The notes under the pieces: model-generated
The model's input: the letters and a program-made list of their open reading frames with translations, nothing else
What the model was told of the DNA's origin: nothing
Database searches by the model: none
Part shown: one piece after another, positions 44,941-56,634 of the stretch
How the letters are laid out: each line of letters begins with the position of its first letter
Numbering within the stretch: the first letter of the stretch is position 1
Source of the DNA: Hexactinellida sp. DTS-2022
Lineage: Eukaryota; Porifera; Hexactinellida
Length of the DNA: 64,000 nt
Reading direction: 5' to 3'
Assembly: GCA_028753945.1 (NCBI GenBank)
Contig: JAPNXP010000014.1
Span: forward strand, 2,232,001-2,296,000
Translations under genes and position numbers: made by a program

Positions 44941-45872
44941 TAAATAATGAGAGGTTCTTCTGAAAAATTACATTTAGATCGATTGAGTATGCCGAACCAG
45001 CGTCATACTGGGTCTCGTTGATCAAAACATTGGAGAATGGTACAAATCTGTTCTGTCTTGGGCTTACAATCCCGGGGTCCCGATCCATTTCACCTCCGGG
45101 ATTATATCCCGGGATTTGTTTTTTTAATCCCGATCCCGATTTCCAATCCCGGGATTCCGAACTTGGTTACTAATGGCTTTAATTGCAGTCAAAGAATGGG
45201 ACAGGTTTGCTTGTATGCTCCAAACATTTTTAATTAGATTCCCTAGCTTGACAATCAATCATCCACTTGTAGGATGCATATAATTTCTTATCAACTCTTA
45301 TTTGGATTCAGTGTTCAATGATAATCTTTGTGGTCATTGTTGTTAAAATTTAACAAACTCGAAGATTTCTATTTAATTAAATTATGACAATATTATATAA
45401 TTCTATAAATAAGAAATTTTCTACATAAATTATATGTTTTATGGCTGAAAGTACTAAATTTCAAAATTTAACTGGTGCAGAAATAGAGAAACATTTTCTG
45501 AGATCTGTATGTGGTAAGCTGCCTCAATGCAAAGCATGTAACAAAATATTAAAGTGTGAAGTTGGTTCTACAAAAGGAATGCACGTGCTTCTCAAATCAA
45601 CGCATCAAATCGATATACTCCTAAAGCGTAAGAACACCGAAACTCATGAAAATGACTCTCAAACAAAACGTACTAAAATTTATACTACGTGTTTTGACAA
45701 ATTTACCAATGCTCCAACTCTATCGGCAATACTTGCAAGGATGACGGCATGTGATGGACTCCCTTTCAGTATTTTCTCACTTCACAAGACCTTAGAAAAT
45801 CTATAATGGCTCTGGGTCATACATTACCAAAATCATTAACTAGTATTAGAGAGCAAGTTATGAAGTATGGAC

Positions 45873-45979
45873 CAGTGATGTGCTCCGTTTCTAGTAACGG
45901 AGTAACGGTAACGGTAACGATAACGGAAAAAGTAACGGTAACGGAGTAACGGAAGATTTATTAACGGAGCACATCACTG
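45873..45979. mobile_element. hAT-type MITE (107 bp), 8-bp duplication GTATGGAC
   Basis: Ends CAGTGATGTGCTCCGTT and aacggagcacatcactg; flanks GTATGGAC at 45865-45872 and 45980-45987 are identical. Interior repeats taacgg(a/t) units. Inserted in the hAT coding region. Confidence 0.95.
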
Positions 45980-46938
45980 GTATGGACTACATGTGACTGA
46001 AATGATTAAACATGATTTATTCCTGAAAAAATCCAAAGGTGATAAGTTCAGCCTTACCTTAGATGAATGGACATCGGTTCGAAATAGGAGATACTTAAAT
46101 CATAATATTCACGGGGTTGGATATTTCTGGAATATGGAATCCGTGAGAATCCAAGGAAGCTTTTCTGCGGAGAAATGTATTTAGACAATATCCTCCAAAC
46201 TGAAAGAATTTGAACTAGATTTACAGTATGATATTATTGCTATTACTACTGATGGGTGCTCAATGATGAAGAAAGTTGGACGATTATTACCAACACTTCA
46301 TCAATTGTGCTACGCTCACATCCTTCAATTGGTAATCTATGATATTTTTTATCAGAACAAACCACACCATCTGCTCATGAGATTAGTTCTAACTGTTCAA
46401 GTGAAACTGAAGAATATGATGAATTGGAACATACAAATGGATTAGCTATAGTGGAGCAAGACAATGACTTAATGGAAAATGTTAGCATTGGTGACGTATT
46501 TAATATAGTTCGGAGAGTTGTAAAACTCTTTAAAGGGTCCCCTCTTAAGAATGAAATTTTACAGACTTATGTTAAAGAGTAACAACCTAATGGATTGCAG
46601 GACTCGTTGGAGCACTCTATTGAACATGCTAGAGAATTGTTAAGTTAAGGATACCAGTTCACAAGGCTTACTTGATCTTAATATTGACATTAAGTTAAAC
46701 GACGAAGAGTTTCAACAAATTAACAATATCGTACAAGCATTGGACCCAATTAAGTTAGCAATGGAGGCATATGTAGAAGAGAGGCTAATCTCATTACTGC
46801 TGAGGCAACGATAAAAACTTATTTGATGAGATAGAAATTATCATGCTACAGAATACAATTTTAGAATTATTGATGCAATTAATCAGAGGAGTGTTCAAGA
46901 ACGCTACATAGAAGCTTCGGTGATCATGGCATACCTAC

Positions 46939-47088
46939 CGTTGACGGAACCAGGGTGGAGGGGGGGGATGGCCCCACCTTTTTTGAGGCTGGCCCCCCTA
47001 GAATAACAATTTTGTACAGTGTGGCCCCCCTAAAATCCTCCCTAGCCCCCCAAAGCTCCCCTACCTGAATATCCTGGCGCCGCCTGTG
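46939..47088. mobile_element. GC-rich 150-bp insertion in hAT coding region
   Basis: Interrupts the hAT frame at SVIMAYL/HNPMPKLG. Flanks atacctac (46931-46938) and ttacctac (47089-47096) agree at 7 of 8, fitting a hAT-type duplication. The right end inverted reads ggcggcgccaggatattc. Runs of g and c inside. Confidence 0.65.
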
Positions 47089-47497
47089 TTACCTACACAA
47101 TCCGATGCCCAAGCTTGGAAAAAAATGAGTTGTCAGGATGTTCTGTTGTACACTATTATCCAGAATAGATACAAATGAGGTTACAGAAGTAAATAATGTA
47201 GATGCATAGCCTACTATACATAATGCCCCACAGTAACTTTATAATTTTGGACCATGGATGCGGTCGAAGATGGATTCGTAAATTCTAAATTAAGTCGATT
47301 GCAAGCTGAATTATTGATAAACTAAGTGGCTAATATTTAATTCCATTGTAAATAAAATAATATCATATACCCTTTGCTTGTATGAATTAGCTAATATCAC
47401 TAATGATTGGACTGGACAATAATTAATAAATTTAGTATACATCGATGTAATAGTACAAAAGTACACATCTATATAATAGTTAAGTAGAAAACATACA

Positions 47498-49728
47498 TTA
47501 ATGTATTATACATTTTCTTAAACAAGATACAATAATACACATTATACCAGAGGCGGCGCGGCTTTTGGGACCCCCGGGTGATCGACCTACTAGTCTCCTT
47601 TGTCCAGGGCCCCGGGAGGCCTGAACAAGGGGGCCCCCCTTTGTAATCGGTTGAGGGGCCCGCGGGTGAATCACCCGTGCGGGGTACAGACCGAAATGGT
47701 GCTCTAGTGGACCTGTCTGTAAGAAAAATATTAAGAGATAAGAAAATCCACAATTTTCGAACAGGTGGCTAGTTGTTTGGGGTAAAGCAACACAAGCATG
47801 TCTAAAGCTTGTAAAAGTTTGGAGACTTAATTTTCCTTCCTTTCCAGGGAGTGGTCTCCAGGCTTCTAAATAGACAACTCGACTAAAAAAAAAGCGCTCG
47901 TCATTACCCACGAATGGGCTAGATAATGCATCGTTTAAACGGACATGGTTATGTGGAATGTTTACATTAAACATTTTCCAGAGCGAAAGAAGAATTTTGT
48001 ATAAATCCGCGTATCAGTTTGGAATTCTAGACAAAGTAGGTCATTTTGAACAGCTAAAGCAGCTACTGTTGATTCTGAATAACTTTTAAGACAACTTTTA
48101 AGTTGATTCATGAATAACCTTTTTGACGCTCTAGAATAGAAGGGTAACAAGATTTCAAAGTTAGGCGTTGGGCAAGTTTGGTTTCTCTGAATTGTAAAGG
48201 ACTCTGACATCCCGAAAAGAAGCTGAACATAATCTCAAATGAAAGGAACAGTAATCTGTGTGAAAATTGTCTAAATCAGGATAAGCGAAAGTTTTGCTGT
48301 CAGATATTTGATTGAGCCAATTATTTCGAATCGTTTTAGAATGTGGACAAAATAAAACGTAAGAAAAAGTGGCCTGTTGATATCATAAGGATGAGATACT
48401 CGAGTCTCTAGCTTACCAACGGGGAAAACAATTTGAAGAGTTCACATTTAGTGGATAGTTACCAGTTGAAATTACCTGAACCAGTAGTCCCACAAATTTC
48501 AATATCTTCAATACAAGATTGTATAACAGAAAATATCTTTTCAGCAGAAATAGATGCGCATGGCAATAAACGGACAATATAGGACCATTTTATGAAGACT
48601 AGATACCATGATAGCAAATACTGTTTTGGTTGGATCATCAGGATTTAGATTATAACCAACTAGTTTCGTCCTTTGTAAGATATGTCCGATTTGATATTGT
48701 TCATCCATTTGGATAATGACATGCTTTCGTTCAGTAGAAAAATATTTAGTCGCTTATTTAAGAAAAGAGAAGAATTCAGAGAAGAATACAAGTCCAAAAG
48801 AGTGATAAAGCTTTTCTAAGGTATGGAAGTGTGAAAGACATAAACAAGGTTTAGATATAGACAGGGGCGCGCTAGGTATTTTCACTAGGGGCGCACAGGG
48901 GTCGCAGATTAAAATTCATCAGAAAGTAGGAACTTTTTCAATTACTTGTTGTTTATGCTCCATTCCCATATAAATAAGGGTAGCGTATGTACATTCGGTA
49001 TTAGAGGTATTAGAGGAGCTAGGCTGGTGAGAAAATTCATAATTTTCACTTACAATTGACTCAAGCAGTCGAGTATCACTTATAGAGCATGTTAAAGAGC
49101 ATGTAGAGAGAGGGATAACATCACCGTTATAAAATGCTTTTATTGACAAATCGGATTCAACTATCAAGTAAACATCGACCAAAATATTTCAATTCAGCAA
49201 GTGAGGACGCATAAAATTGGACTTTGCTCATTCGGAAACCATAATGACCAATTGGGTAAAGAAATAAATGTTAACTTCACTTTCAAATCCTGAAAACTGT
49301 GTATCAAATACTTCTCCTTCTCTTCAGTCTGTGATGTTTAAGCTAAGTGCTACATCCTGCTGGAGTAGTTCATCTTCTTTCGAATCGAAGGAGAGAAGTC
49401 TGCGTATTGTAGTAGACTGTGAATAGTAGTATGATTTACAACCTGGTAAGTAAACTGGTACTGTCCAATCTTTTAACTTGGGATTTTTTGTGGAAGCTCG
49501 TAGTAAGTCCCATCTCCCTTAGGAACTTTGTGGGTGTACTCAATATCCTCTTCTCTAAAATGTTTCACTCATGCAAAACAGTTTTCAGATTATCTACATC
49601 TTCCCTATGCAGAGCTCGAATCCAAGACTCTCTAGTTCATCCGGCTGTGGAGGCATTCTGAATACAGGAATACGATCTTCTGGATTATAGTAACTCTTAC
49701 AACCGGGAGCAGAGCATGTATTCAGCAT
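47498..49728 (-). pseudogene. P transposase, heavily broken
   Basis: From the 5' side: a THAP start MLNTCSAPGCKSYYNPEDR (ATG at 49728), VFRMPPQPDELESWIRAL, SDTRLLESIVSENYEFS near 49000, NPDDPTKTVFAIMV near 48650, then SPFVGNDERFFFSRVV and TSFRHACVALPQTTSHL. It ends in TGPLEHHFGLY where a GC-rich insert begins. The catalytic D of the D-x-x-E pair is G here. Many stops, and the C-terminal block is missing. Clearly dead. Confidence 0.85.
47547..47697. mobile_element. GC-rich insert in P pseudogene
   Basis: A block of about 150 bp (gaggcggcgcggcttttggg ... ggggccc) starts exactly after the LEHHFGLY codons of the P transposase. Its GC content is far above its surroundings. No clear duplication, so the ends are approximate. 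Confidence 0.55.
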
Positions 49729-51227
49729 TCTGATTGATGTAGTAGCTAATATATAACAAAATTAATCTTAAATATTAGTATGGGAGTGGGTATGTTGAAA
49801 AGTGATTAGAAAAATTAGTATAAGAAACAAATAATTAAAATTTAATGTTGGATATCATATAATGCAACTCATATTCAAATATTATGGTTTATTGTAAATA
49901 ACTAAATCATGACAGAATATTGTGGTTACATAAAATTCCCCATCTTCGACCGCATCCATGGTACCAAACTCGTAGTTTACTGTTAGGCCTTATGTAAAGT
50001 AGGCTATGGTAGATGATATTATACCTATTTCGAATTCAGAAAGTCAGGAGGCAGACACTATGCCAGTGGCAATGAAATTCCAATTAGCAATAGATGCTTC
50101 GCTTCAAGTATCCAGAAAACGACAACCATCTAACGAAAATCTATCATCTTCTTTGAAGCATGAACTAAACATTGCTGAACAACCATGAGAAAGAGGTATC
50201 TTGCTAGAGAGGGTTTATCGTATGTTGCTTACGGTACAGCCTACTTCTGTAGAAGCGGAAAGGATTTTATCATCATGTGCATATCTTTGCAACAAATTTA
50301 GAAGTTCACTCAGCGACAAGAGTTTAAATACTCTTTGTCTAATTATAGTTAGTTATTATACACCATCTGGTTTATAACATTAGCTCAGTATTTAATTAGT
50401 TGAAAAACAAATAAACGGAGAGCCCGTTTATTTTGGACCCTTGGGTTTCTTTGTCTAATCCCGAAATCCCGGGATTAGACAAATGTTAATCCCGGGATTA
50501 GAAAAAAAGTCAATCTCGAAATCCCGTGGTTGCAAAATATGTCCGGGATTATAAGCCCTAGTTTTGTCTATAGTTCGACATTTGAGAAGAGCTGATTTTG
50601 ATTTGTGAGTGTGTTTATCAATTTCCGGATTTGAATTTTTAATTCCATTACACATTGGACAGTGGGGAAGCACTGTATCTTTTGGGATTTTTCCCACTTG
50701 AGATATTGGCATCACACACCTTGCACAGTGCTCTCGAAGAGTCGTATTTATATATTGAGAACAATGACCAAATATCGTTAATTAATATGGTAATAAATAG
50801 GACGAAAGGCCATCCCAATTTTATGTATCCTATACACTGAAATGTGCATACATATAAATGTGTACATTGATAATCTACTGTTCCATAAACCTTAAATATA
50901 ACAATGAAGAACCGATCGTACTGATAATCTAATTTATGTATACATCTTATAATGCCAGAATATGCTATTCTGGCGTCTATATTTTCTACTACAATCTCTT
51001 GTGGATACCTGGATAATTGTGACTGGATATCCGGACCAGTCCGGAAAAGAGATACTCTAATCCGTTACAGCTCTAATAACTTTATACATATATACATCTT
51101 TGTATTTTAACAGTAAATAATTACTTTTAAAAATTTATAGAAATTTTCAAATACATTTAAAAAAGTAACTTTCACTCAAATTTCTCCGATTTACTGTTAA
51201 TAAAATTGGAACAAATCTAACGCTCTA

Positions 51228-51778
51228 TCTATATATTAAAAGAGGAATTGTTGTGTGTTTGTTTGTGTGTGTGTGTGTTTGTTTGTTTGTTTGTTTGTGT
51301 GTTTGTCCAGAATTAATTGAAAAGACTACGAGTCCTAGAAAGCTGAAAATTTGTATACAGGGGTAATTTTGTACTGCAACAACGATCTATTGGTTTTTGA
51401 AGAGAAATATTTACTTTTGAAGGTGACAAAAAATGTTAGCCAATTAAATTCGAGGGTTGGTTAGTATGGATTAGCAGATTTCATCAATTAGTATAAATAG
51501 CTGCGCATAATAGAAATATTTTCTGAGGCTCCAATTTGATTGATTGAAAATTAATTCATTTAACCAATCAATCATTTGTCTATTCTATTGCCTGTTTTTC
51601 TTTTAGTATTATTTTGATTCGAGCTTTCTTATCGTGCAACTGAAATTTATTGAGCTATAAAACTCAGTATTAATGTGATTGCTTTTGGGAGGGAAAGGCC
51701 GCGAAGCGGCCGTTAATTGTATTGCGTAGTGCCTAACACGAACGAACAAAAGTCGCGAAGCGACTTTTGTGAGAGAAC
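51228..51778 (+). mobile_element. Helitron-like element, copy 2
   Basis: Starts TCTATATATTAAAAGAGG after A, then (TG)n/(TTTG)n and gtttgtccagaattaattg as at 22339. The 3' block has two GC hairpins: ggccgcgaagcggcc (51696-51710) and aaagtcgcgaagcgacttt (51749-51767), then tgtgagagaac. The end is not resolved. Shorter than copy 1, which carries insertions. Confidence 0.55.
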
Positions 51779-51779
51779 T

Positions 51780-52130
51780 TCTTTGTACCTTAAACCACAA
51801 TGCTCAATATCGTTTACACAAGATTTTATAGTGGGATATATTTTTTTAGCAGGGCTAAATGTACATGGTTACAAACGGGGAATACAAGTTCATTTCTTAT
51901 GTAAACTTTGCACCATAATCGCGAAAACAGTTCTCGTCGGATCCTCAGGGTTCAAATTTGGTTTAAATATTCCCCCCCTTTATAAGCTATATCAAATTTA
52001 CCCTGTAGTCATCCATTTGAATGATTGCATTTTTCCCCGTTACTAAAGCAAGATGTAGCTTGGGTGAGATGAGTGCAAAATCTTTTCAAGACCGGAGCAA
52101 GAATTCAACTTATCTAATGTATGGAGATGT
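51780..52130 (-). pseudogene. P transposase fragment
   Basis: Read on the minus strand it contains NLNPEDPTRTVFAIMVQSLH, corresponding to SIRNPDDPHTTVFSMMVSSL of the intact P transposase. Stops on both sides. No terminal repeats were found; it directly follows the Helitron-like tail. Confidence 0.7.
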
Positions 52131-52144
52131 GGTAGAGTAATACA

Positions 52145-52633
52145 TTCTAAACCCAGGGTTTTCAACCTTTTGTACCATGCGACCCCGTTTACAGATGTGG
52201 AAATGCTCGCGACCCCCCACAATGTTAATGTGAAAGTAACAAGCTGGAGAAATGTGATGAGTCTTAATGGACATAATTTGTGTAATTATATTGTATCTTC
52301 ACCTGTTTTTGAATAAATGTATTATCTAATTGACAGAGGATTAATTGAAACTTATCTAGATTTGAAGAAAAATTAAGTCTGTTGTAAGTAGTATACTTGG
52401 CCAAAATGCTCTATAATACACACTTCTGTTTGCCTAGGCAAAACTAAGGATTTTCGGTGGAAATCTCGTAAGGAAATCTTGTCTTTACTTGTCCACCTGT
52501 AGTAAAGGCTCCTCATGTTGACTTTAGCTTAAATCATATCCATGTTATAGAAATAATCTCGCAATAACTATATTGATTTCCACGATATGAAAAGTAAACA
52601 ATTTTAGAAGTGGACCAGTAAATAATTATAGTA
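52145..52633. other. Non-coding stretch with one hAT-like end
   Basis: At 52152 cagggttttcaaccttttgt followed by gcgaccccgtt looks like the left end of a hAT MITE (gcgacccc is common in that group). The matching right end is not visible. Confidence 0.45.
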
Positions 52634-53257
52634 CAGTCAAACCTCTATAAGTGGGGAAATTTTGTAACATATACTTTGATTTCCATACAAGTTAAACTCT
52701 ATTAGCGAGAAAGTGGGGAATGGGTACCTTAATTTTCGTGTAGTTATTATCCCCATACAAAATGAGTTCTATTAATGGGGTAATGGGCAAATCCTAACAA
52801 GATGCTGCATTTCTAATAAATTCACTCGGAATTTCTACAGAACAAAAATTTTAGATGTCTCTACTCTAATGTTTGTAGAACAAATAGTCGAATGTAGATT
52901 GCTTACTTATCAGCATTTACCTAAATTGTTAGAATATACAAATGGAAACTAGTAAATATACTGTAGAGCCTCTGAACAACGGACACCTTGGGACCGGAAC
53001 CGTTGTCCGTTATTTAGAGGTTGTCCGCTATTTAGAGGTTGCTTTTCTATTAGACATTTGCTAAATAAATAAATCCGTGACACGAGGGTTGTCCGCTATT
53101 TAGAGGTTGTCCGCTATTTGGAGTGTCCGTTATGGGAGGCTCCACTGTATTGTATAATGTGACCATATGTAGTGTTTAACCAATTTAAAATTATAACCAG
53201 GTAATGGGGGCAATTTATATTTTGAGTGTATGCTCCCACACTTATTGAGGCTGCACT
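52634..53257. mobile_element. TA-type MITE with nested MITE
   Basis: Left end CAGTCAAACCTCTATAAGTG after TA; right end inverted reads agtgcagcctcaataagtgt. Subterminal aagtggggaa and attaatggggtaatgggc repeats. It is related to 33625-34117 and contains 52961-53147. Confidence 0.7.
52961..53147. mobile_element. Nested TA-flanked MITE (187 bp)
   Basis: Ends CTGTAGAGCCTCTGAACAAC and ggaggctccactg, TA at 52959-52960 and 53148-53149; ttgtccgctatttagaggtt repeated four times. Confidence 0.85.
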
Positions 53258-53261
53258 ATTA

Positions 53262-53589
53262 TATAGTGGACTATTAGAACTAAACCTGAACTAGACCTAA
53301 GGACACGAGTACAACTTTATAATTCTGGATATAATTGAACGAGTTTACTTATACAGCGATCATCGCTATCACCGATCATCGGCTTTTGTATAAAAAAACT
53401 TGTCTAGTTTCTAGCGATGGTGTTTTTAGGTTTATAAAAAAAGAAACACCATCGCTAGAAACTAGCAAGGTTTTCAATAAAAACGCCGATTATCGGTGAT
53501 AGCGATGATCGCTGTACAAGTAAACTCTAATTAAACAACTAATTTAGGTGGGCAAATAGAGAAGTGGACTATTAGAGAGAAGACATTGT
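53262..53589. mobile_element. TA-type MITE split by a palindromic element
   Basis: Outer parts read tagtggactattaga (left, 53265) and ggactattagagagaa (right, 53567), matching the MITE family at 44791-44940. The palindrome 53342-53526 lies between. Confidence 0.55.
53342..53526. repeat. 185-bp palindromic MITE
   Basis: Outer arms agtttacttatacagcgatc .. and ..gatcgctgtacaagtaaact pair, and inner arms ctagtttctagcgatggtgt / acaccatcgctagaaactag also pair. The whole element can fold into one long hairpin with a small loop near 53432. Confidence 0.85.
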
Positions 53590-53688
53590 AGCTAGAATCG
53601 TGCACTAGTCAGGCCACTTACACATAATGGTGCCAATCTAGTTCTCTGTTCAGTTAACTTAACCGAGTTTTTTTGAAATATTACTGCT

Positions 53689-56550
53689 TAGTGCTGCTAA
53701 CTGAAATTAAAATTGAGCCGTTTTAGTTTAAGTATCAGTTGACAGAAATATTACATTTCAGTTGCAGTTCAGTTGACAAAAATAATAGATTAAATTTTCA
53801 ATTCAGTTGACAAAACTGATACATTTCAGTTGCAGTTTCAGTTGAATAGTTATTCCCGGGTTTACTGAGGGGAAGCTTCTCTCCACTTCTCCACAAATAC
53901 CTCATAAAATAGACTATCATTTTGTTGTAAATGAATACTTACTATTATTATGAATCAACACTTCTAGGTCTACACTATTTATCACTTGACAATTAAATAT
54001 TGTGAATTAATTGCAAGAAAATGATTTGAAGTGTAAATTGTAAACATTGGGTTAATTAATCAATGACACGCAGATACAATTGCGAAAGAATAACATATTT
54101 GAATTGCACAAGCAAGTACATGTATAAATACACGTTTCACTTTGTTGTGAATTCTATATCGGTTGCACAATGTTCGGCAGTACCAGTGGTAGAAAAAGGA
54201 CTTCACTGGTGCATGATTTTTTTGTAAAGAAGGGTGAGTCGTTTGAATGCATTGTAATCGGTGCGGATCAGAATACTTATAGCATCAAATCAAAGACATC
54301 GAATTGTCCTAGCAATCTCAAGGAGCACCTGCTCAAGAGGCATCCTAAATCATTTGAGGAGTTCAAGGATGCGGCGCGAGAACAGGCTGCAAAGGCCAAG
54401 GCCGAGGAAGAAGCCAGTAAGGTGAAGAGACTAGGAGGTGAGAATAGTAGCATCACATATTACGTTGTCAAAAAAGCAAAGGAATCAGTAAGTATAGCAG
54501 CACCCTCGTGCCAATACAACCAGCAACATTATCGACAGAGACACTTCAACAAGTTGCTTTCTACCTTTGTTTCTGTGTCACCGAGGTTTGAGTGCATACA
54601 TGTTTACGAATAAAGAATACGGTTTTCAGAAAATTTGTCGTATGTTTGTAATGATAAATTTGGAATTCTCCATCACCAAACAATCTATAATATCATCACA
54701 AAGCAGGCAAGCTTTATCGAATCTAACATCAAACTCGAGATAACAACTGTCTCAAACACAACTAAGGAGCCTGTACTCCCTCTTTGTCAAGTCAGCTTTG
54801 ATTGTTGGACCCGTAAAGGTTAAAAAGGTTCATTTTATGGGGAGAGTATTAATTTCTATAATTTTGACAAACAATGTGTCACTCAGAGAAGTTTAGCAAT
54901 CGACGAATTCCAACACCCACATACTGCTGAGCGAATAATAGAGAAATACTCGTCTGTACACGATTCCTTTGGTATCAAGCCTGCCCAAATTGCTCTTATA
55001 TTGCAGATAACGCTTCAAACATGGTCAAGGCATTTGATCTCCTAGACACTGAGTTAAATACCATTACGATACCATATGCATATGAACATAATGAATTGGA
55101 GAATTTGGACACGGACTTCGAGGACTTGGTAAAAGATTTGTCTTCATTGCAAAGGAGAAGCCGTCACTATGGCGATCTAATGCACACCAAAAATCTCACA
55201 ATGAAACTCTGCACCAAGTTTAAGAGAGCATGCACCTTGATCAACGACGCCCGGGCATTTGTTAATACGGTACACAGATCAGCAAGCCTGAAACAAGATT
55301 TGGATCGCATGTGTCCATTGGCACTCGTAGGAGATGTTCCAACATGATTCTACCTTACAACTCGTTTAGCATCCGAAGAAGTTGCTGCAGCATTGCAAGA
55401 TTTTGTAATACATCACAGTGACAAGGTCACCACAAACATTCTTCCTGGGACTTTCCACTGGAATATTTTGAAAGACTTCAATCGGCTATTGGAACCAATC
55501 TGGAGTTCGACGCAGATATTGAGCAGTGACCACTTTAGTGTCTCACATCTATTCCTTCTGATGACGATGCTGTTACCGCGTTACTTGGAAAAGAAACGAC
55601 AGCACACTCGAGTTTTCCTATCCTAGCCAAGATGATGTTGGATGATCTAAAGATACTTATCTCATGGCTCTGTAATAATACTTAATTCCAATTGTTGACA
55701 TGCCTTGATCCAGGATACTACGTAATATTCAGCAAACTACCTCTCGCCGCCCGCAACAGACAGATAAAAGAGCTGTTGGCTACTGAGTATGAGACTTGAA
55801 TTGTACAATCCAGTCACAATATCTCTGAATGGGCCGTTTCTGTTCCATCCCACTCCACTGAAATAGTAACGGGAAATTCTGCAATTAAAGACTGGGCTTC
55901 CTTTTTTCCGATAAATGGGACATTATGGACACACAGAAGAGCAACCAATGCCATCCTTAAATCCCGGATCGCAAAGTTCATACCCAATCTTAAAACAATT
56001 CGAGGAATATTGTAATGAACCTCATCAGCCCGTAGAGCCAATTATTTCTGTAAAAACCTCAAACGAGGAAATCAATTGCACCAATACTGGCAAAGCAAGA
56101 AGCAACAGTGGCCGGAACTATTAACTTTTGCCCTCGGTCATCTAGTGTTCTCAGGCGCAGGTGTTGGGGTAGAAAGAATGTTCTCTGGTGCTTCGATTAA
56201 AGTATAAGGCAGGATGCGATCTTTATCTAACGTGGCACTTAAAGAAAGAATCATGATTCCATCTACCTCGTGATTTGTTAGATTTGATGCAGTAATTGTA
56301 TTAGCAAATTTACTAATCCTAGGACCATGTTACATGCTAGTACTTATACAAGTATTTGCCATGACTAATTACCAGTGATAATATGAGTAATATCTATTCA
56401 GCTTCAGTTAACACTAATTATACATTTCAGTTTCAGTTGATACAAATAATATATTTCAGTTTAGTTTCAGTTTCAGTTCGATAAAAGGATAAACATAATT
56501 TCAGTTGGATTTCTGTTTCAGTTAAATTTCAGTTTCAGACAGCAGCACTA
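53689..56550 (+). mobile_element. hAT element (2862 bp), 7/8 target duplication
   Basis: Ends tagtgctgctaactgaaat and, inverted, tagtgctgctgtctgaaac. Flanks TTACTGCT (53681-53688) and TTTCTGCT (56551-56558) match at 7 of 8. Subterminal cagttgacaaa/ttcagttgcagtt repeats occur at both sides. Contains one broken transposase gene. Confidence 0.82.
54170..56273 (+). pseudogene. BED-finger hAT transposase, decayed
   Basis: Parts in order: MFGSTSGRKRTSLVHDFFVK with a BED-like end NCPSNLKEHLLKRHPKSFEE; QVSFDCWTRKG (first D); IADNASNMVKAFDLL (second D region); KRACTLINDARAFV; WNILKDFNRLLEPIWSS; and the dimerisation block FALGHLVFSGAGVGVERMFS with SLSNVALKERIMIPSTS to a stop at 56271-56273. At least six stops or shifts. 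The BED finger has lost its first Cys pair. Confidence 0.85.
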
Positions 56551-56634
56551 TTTCTGCTAGGCCCCGACAAATCACACATCACGAAATCACCTATAGCAAA
56601 TTGAGTTATCCCAACTTCATGCAGCTGCAGGAAC

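Larger units (their letters stand above)
47205..50008 (-). mobile_element. P element, decayed copy, 7-bp duplication GTAGATG
   Basis: Ends CATAGCCTACTATACATAAT (left) and, inverted, CATAGCCTACTTTACATAAG, sharing ccatggatgcggtcgaagat further in (about 69 bp of terminal repeat). Flanks GTAGATG at 47198-47204 and 50009-50015 are identical. Terminal repeats differ from the intact P at 12636 except for CATAG and ccatggatg, so this is another subfamily. It splits the hAT gene before its dimerisation block. Confidence 0.92.
45441..50377 (+). pseudogene. hAT transposase (ZBED-like), interrupted by three insertions
   Basis: Parts in order: an N-terminal finger (CKACNKIL, then HVLLKSTHQ) from 45441; LTLDEWTSVRNRRYL (first D, 46050); AITTDGCSMMKKVG (second D, 46245); CYAHILQLVI; and the C-terminal dimerisation block VYRMLLTVQPTSVEAERILS with SSLSDKSLNTLCLI, ending at 50375-50377. 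A MITE (45873), a 150-bp insert (46939) and a P element (47205-50008) split it, and additional stops occur (46182, 46443). Excising the MITE with one duplication restores VMKYGLHVTEMIKHD in frame. Confidence 0.85.
45058..50560 (+). mobile_element. hAT element carrying its own insertions
   Basis: Ends ttgggcttacaatcccgg and, inverted, tagggcttataatcccgg, with further aatcccgggatt repeats at both sides. Flanks GTTCTGTC (45050-45057) and GTTTTGTC (50561-50568) match at 7 of 8. It holds a hAT transposase pseudogene, a hAT MITE, a 150-bp insert and a P element. Confidence 0.78.
44565..51075. mobile_element. Outer hAT-type shell containing a nest of four insertions
   Basis: Ends TAGAGCTGTACC.. and ..gttacagctcta with subterminal ccggatatcc repeats at both sides (44600-44635, 51028-51050). 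Flanks ATAACTAT (44557-44564) and ATAACTTT (51076-51083) agree at 7 of 8. It contains a TA-MITE (44791-44940) and a whole hAT (45058-50560). Its own sequence is probably a MITE of about 1 kb. Confidence 0.65.

Noticed and set aside
47469..47697. GC-rich frames near 47.5-47.7 kb
   Set aside because: They run through a GC-rich insertion in a dead P gene; no conserved motif.
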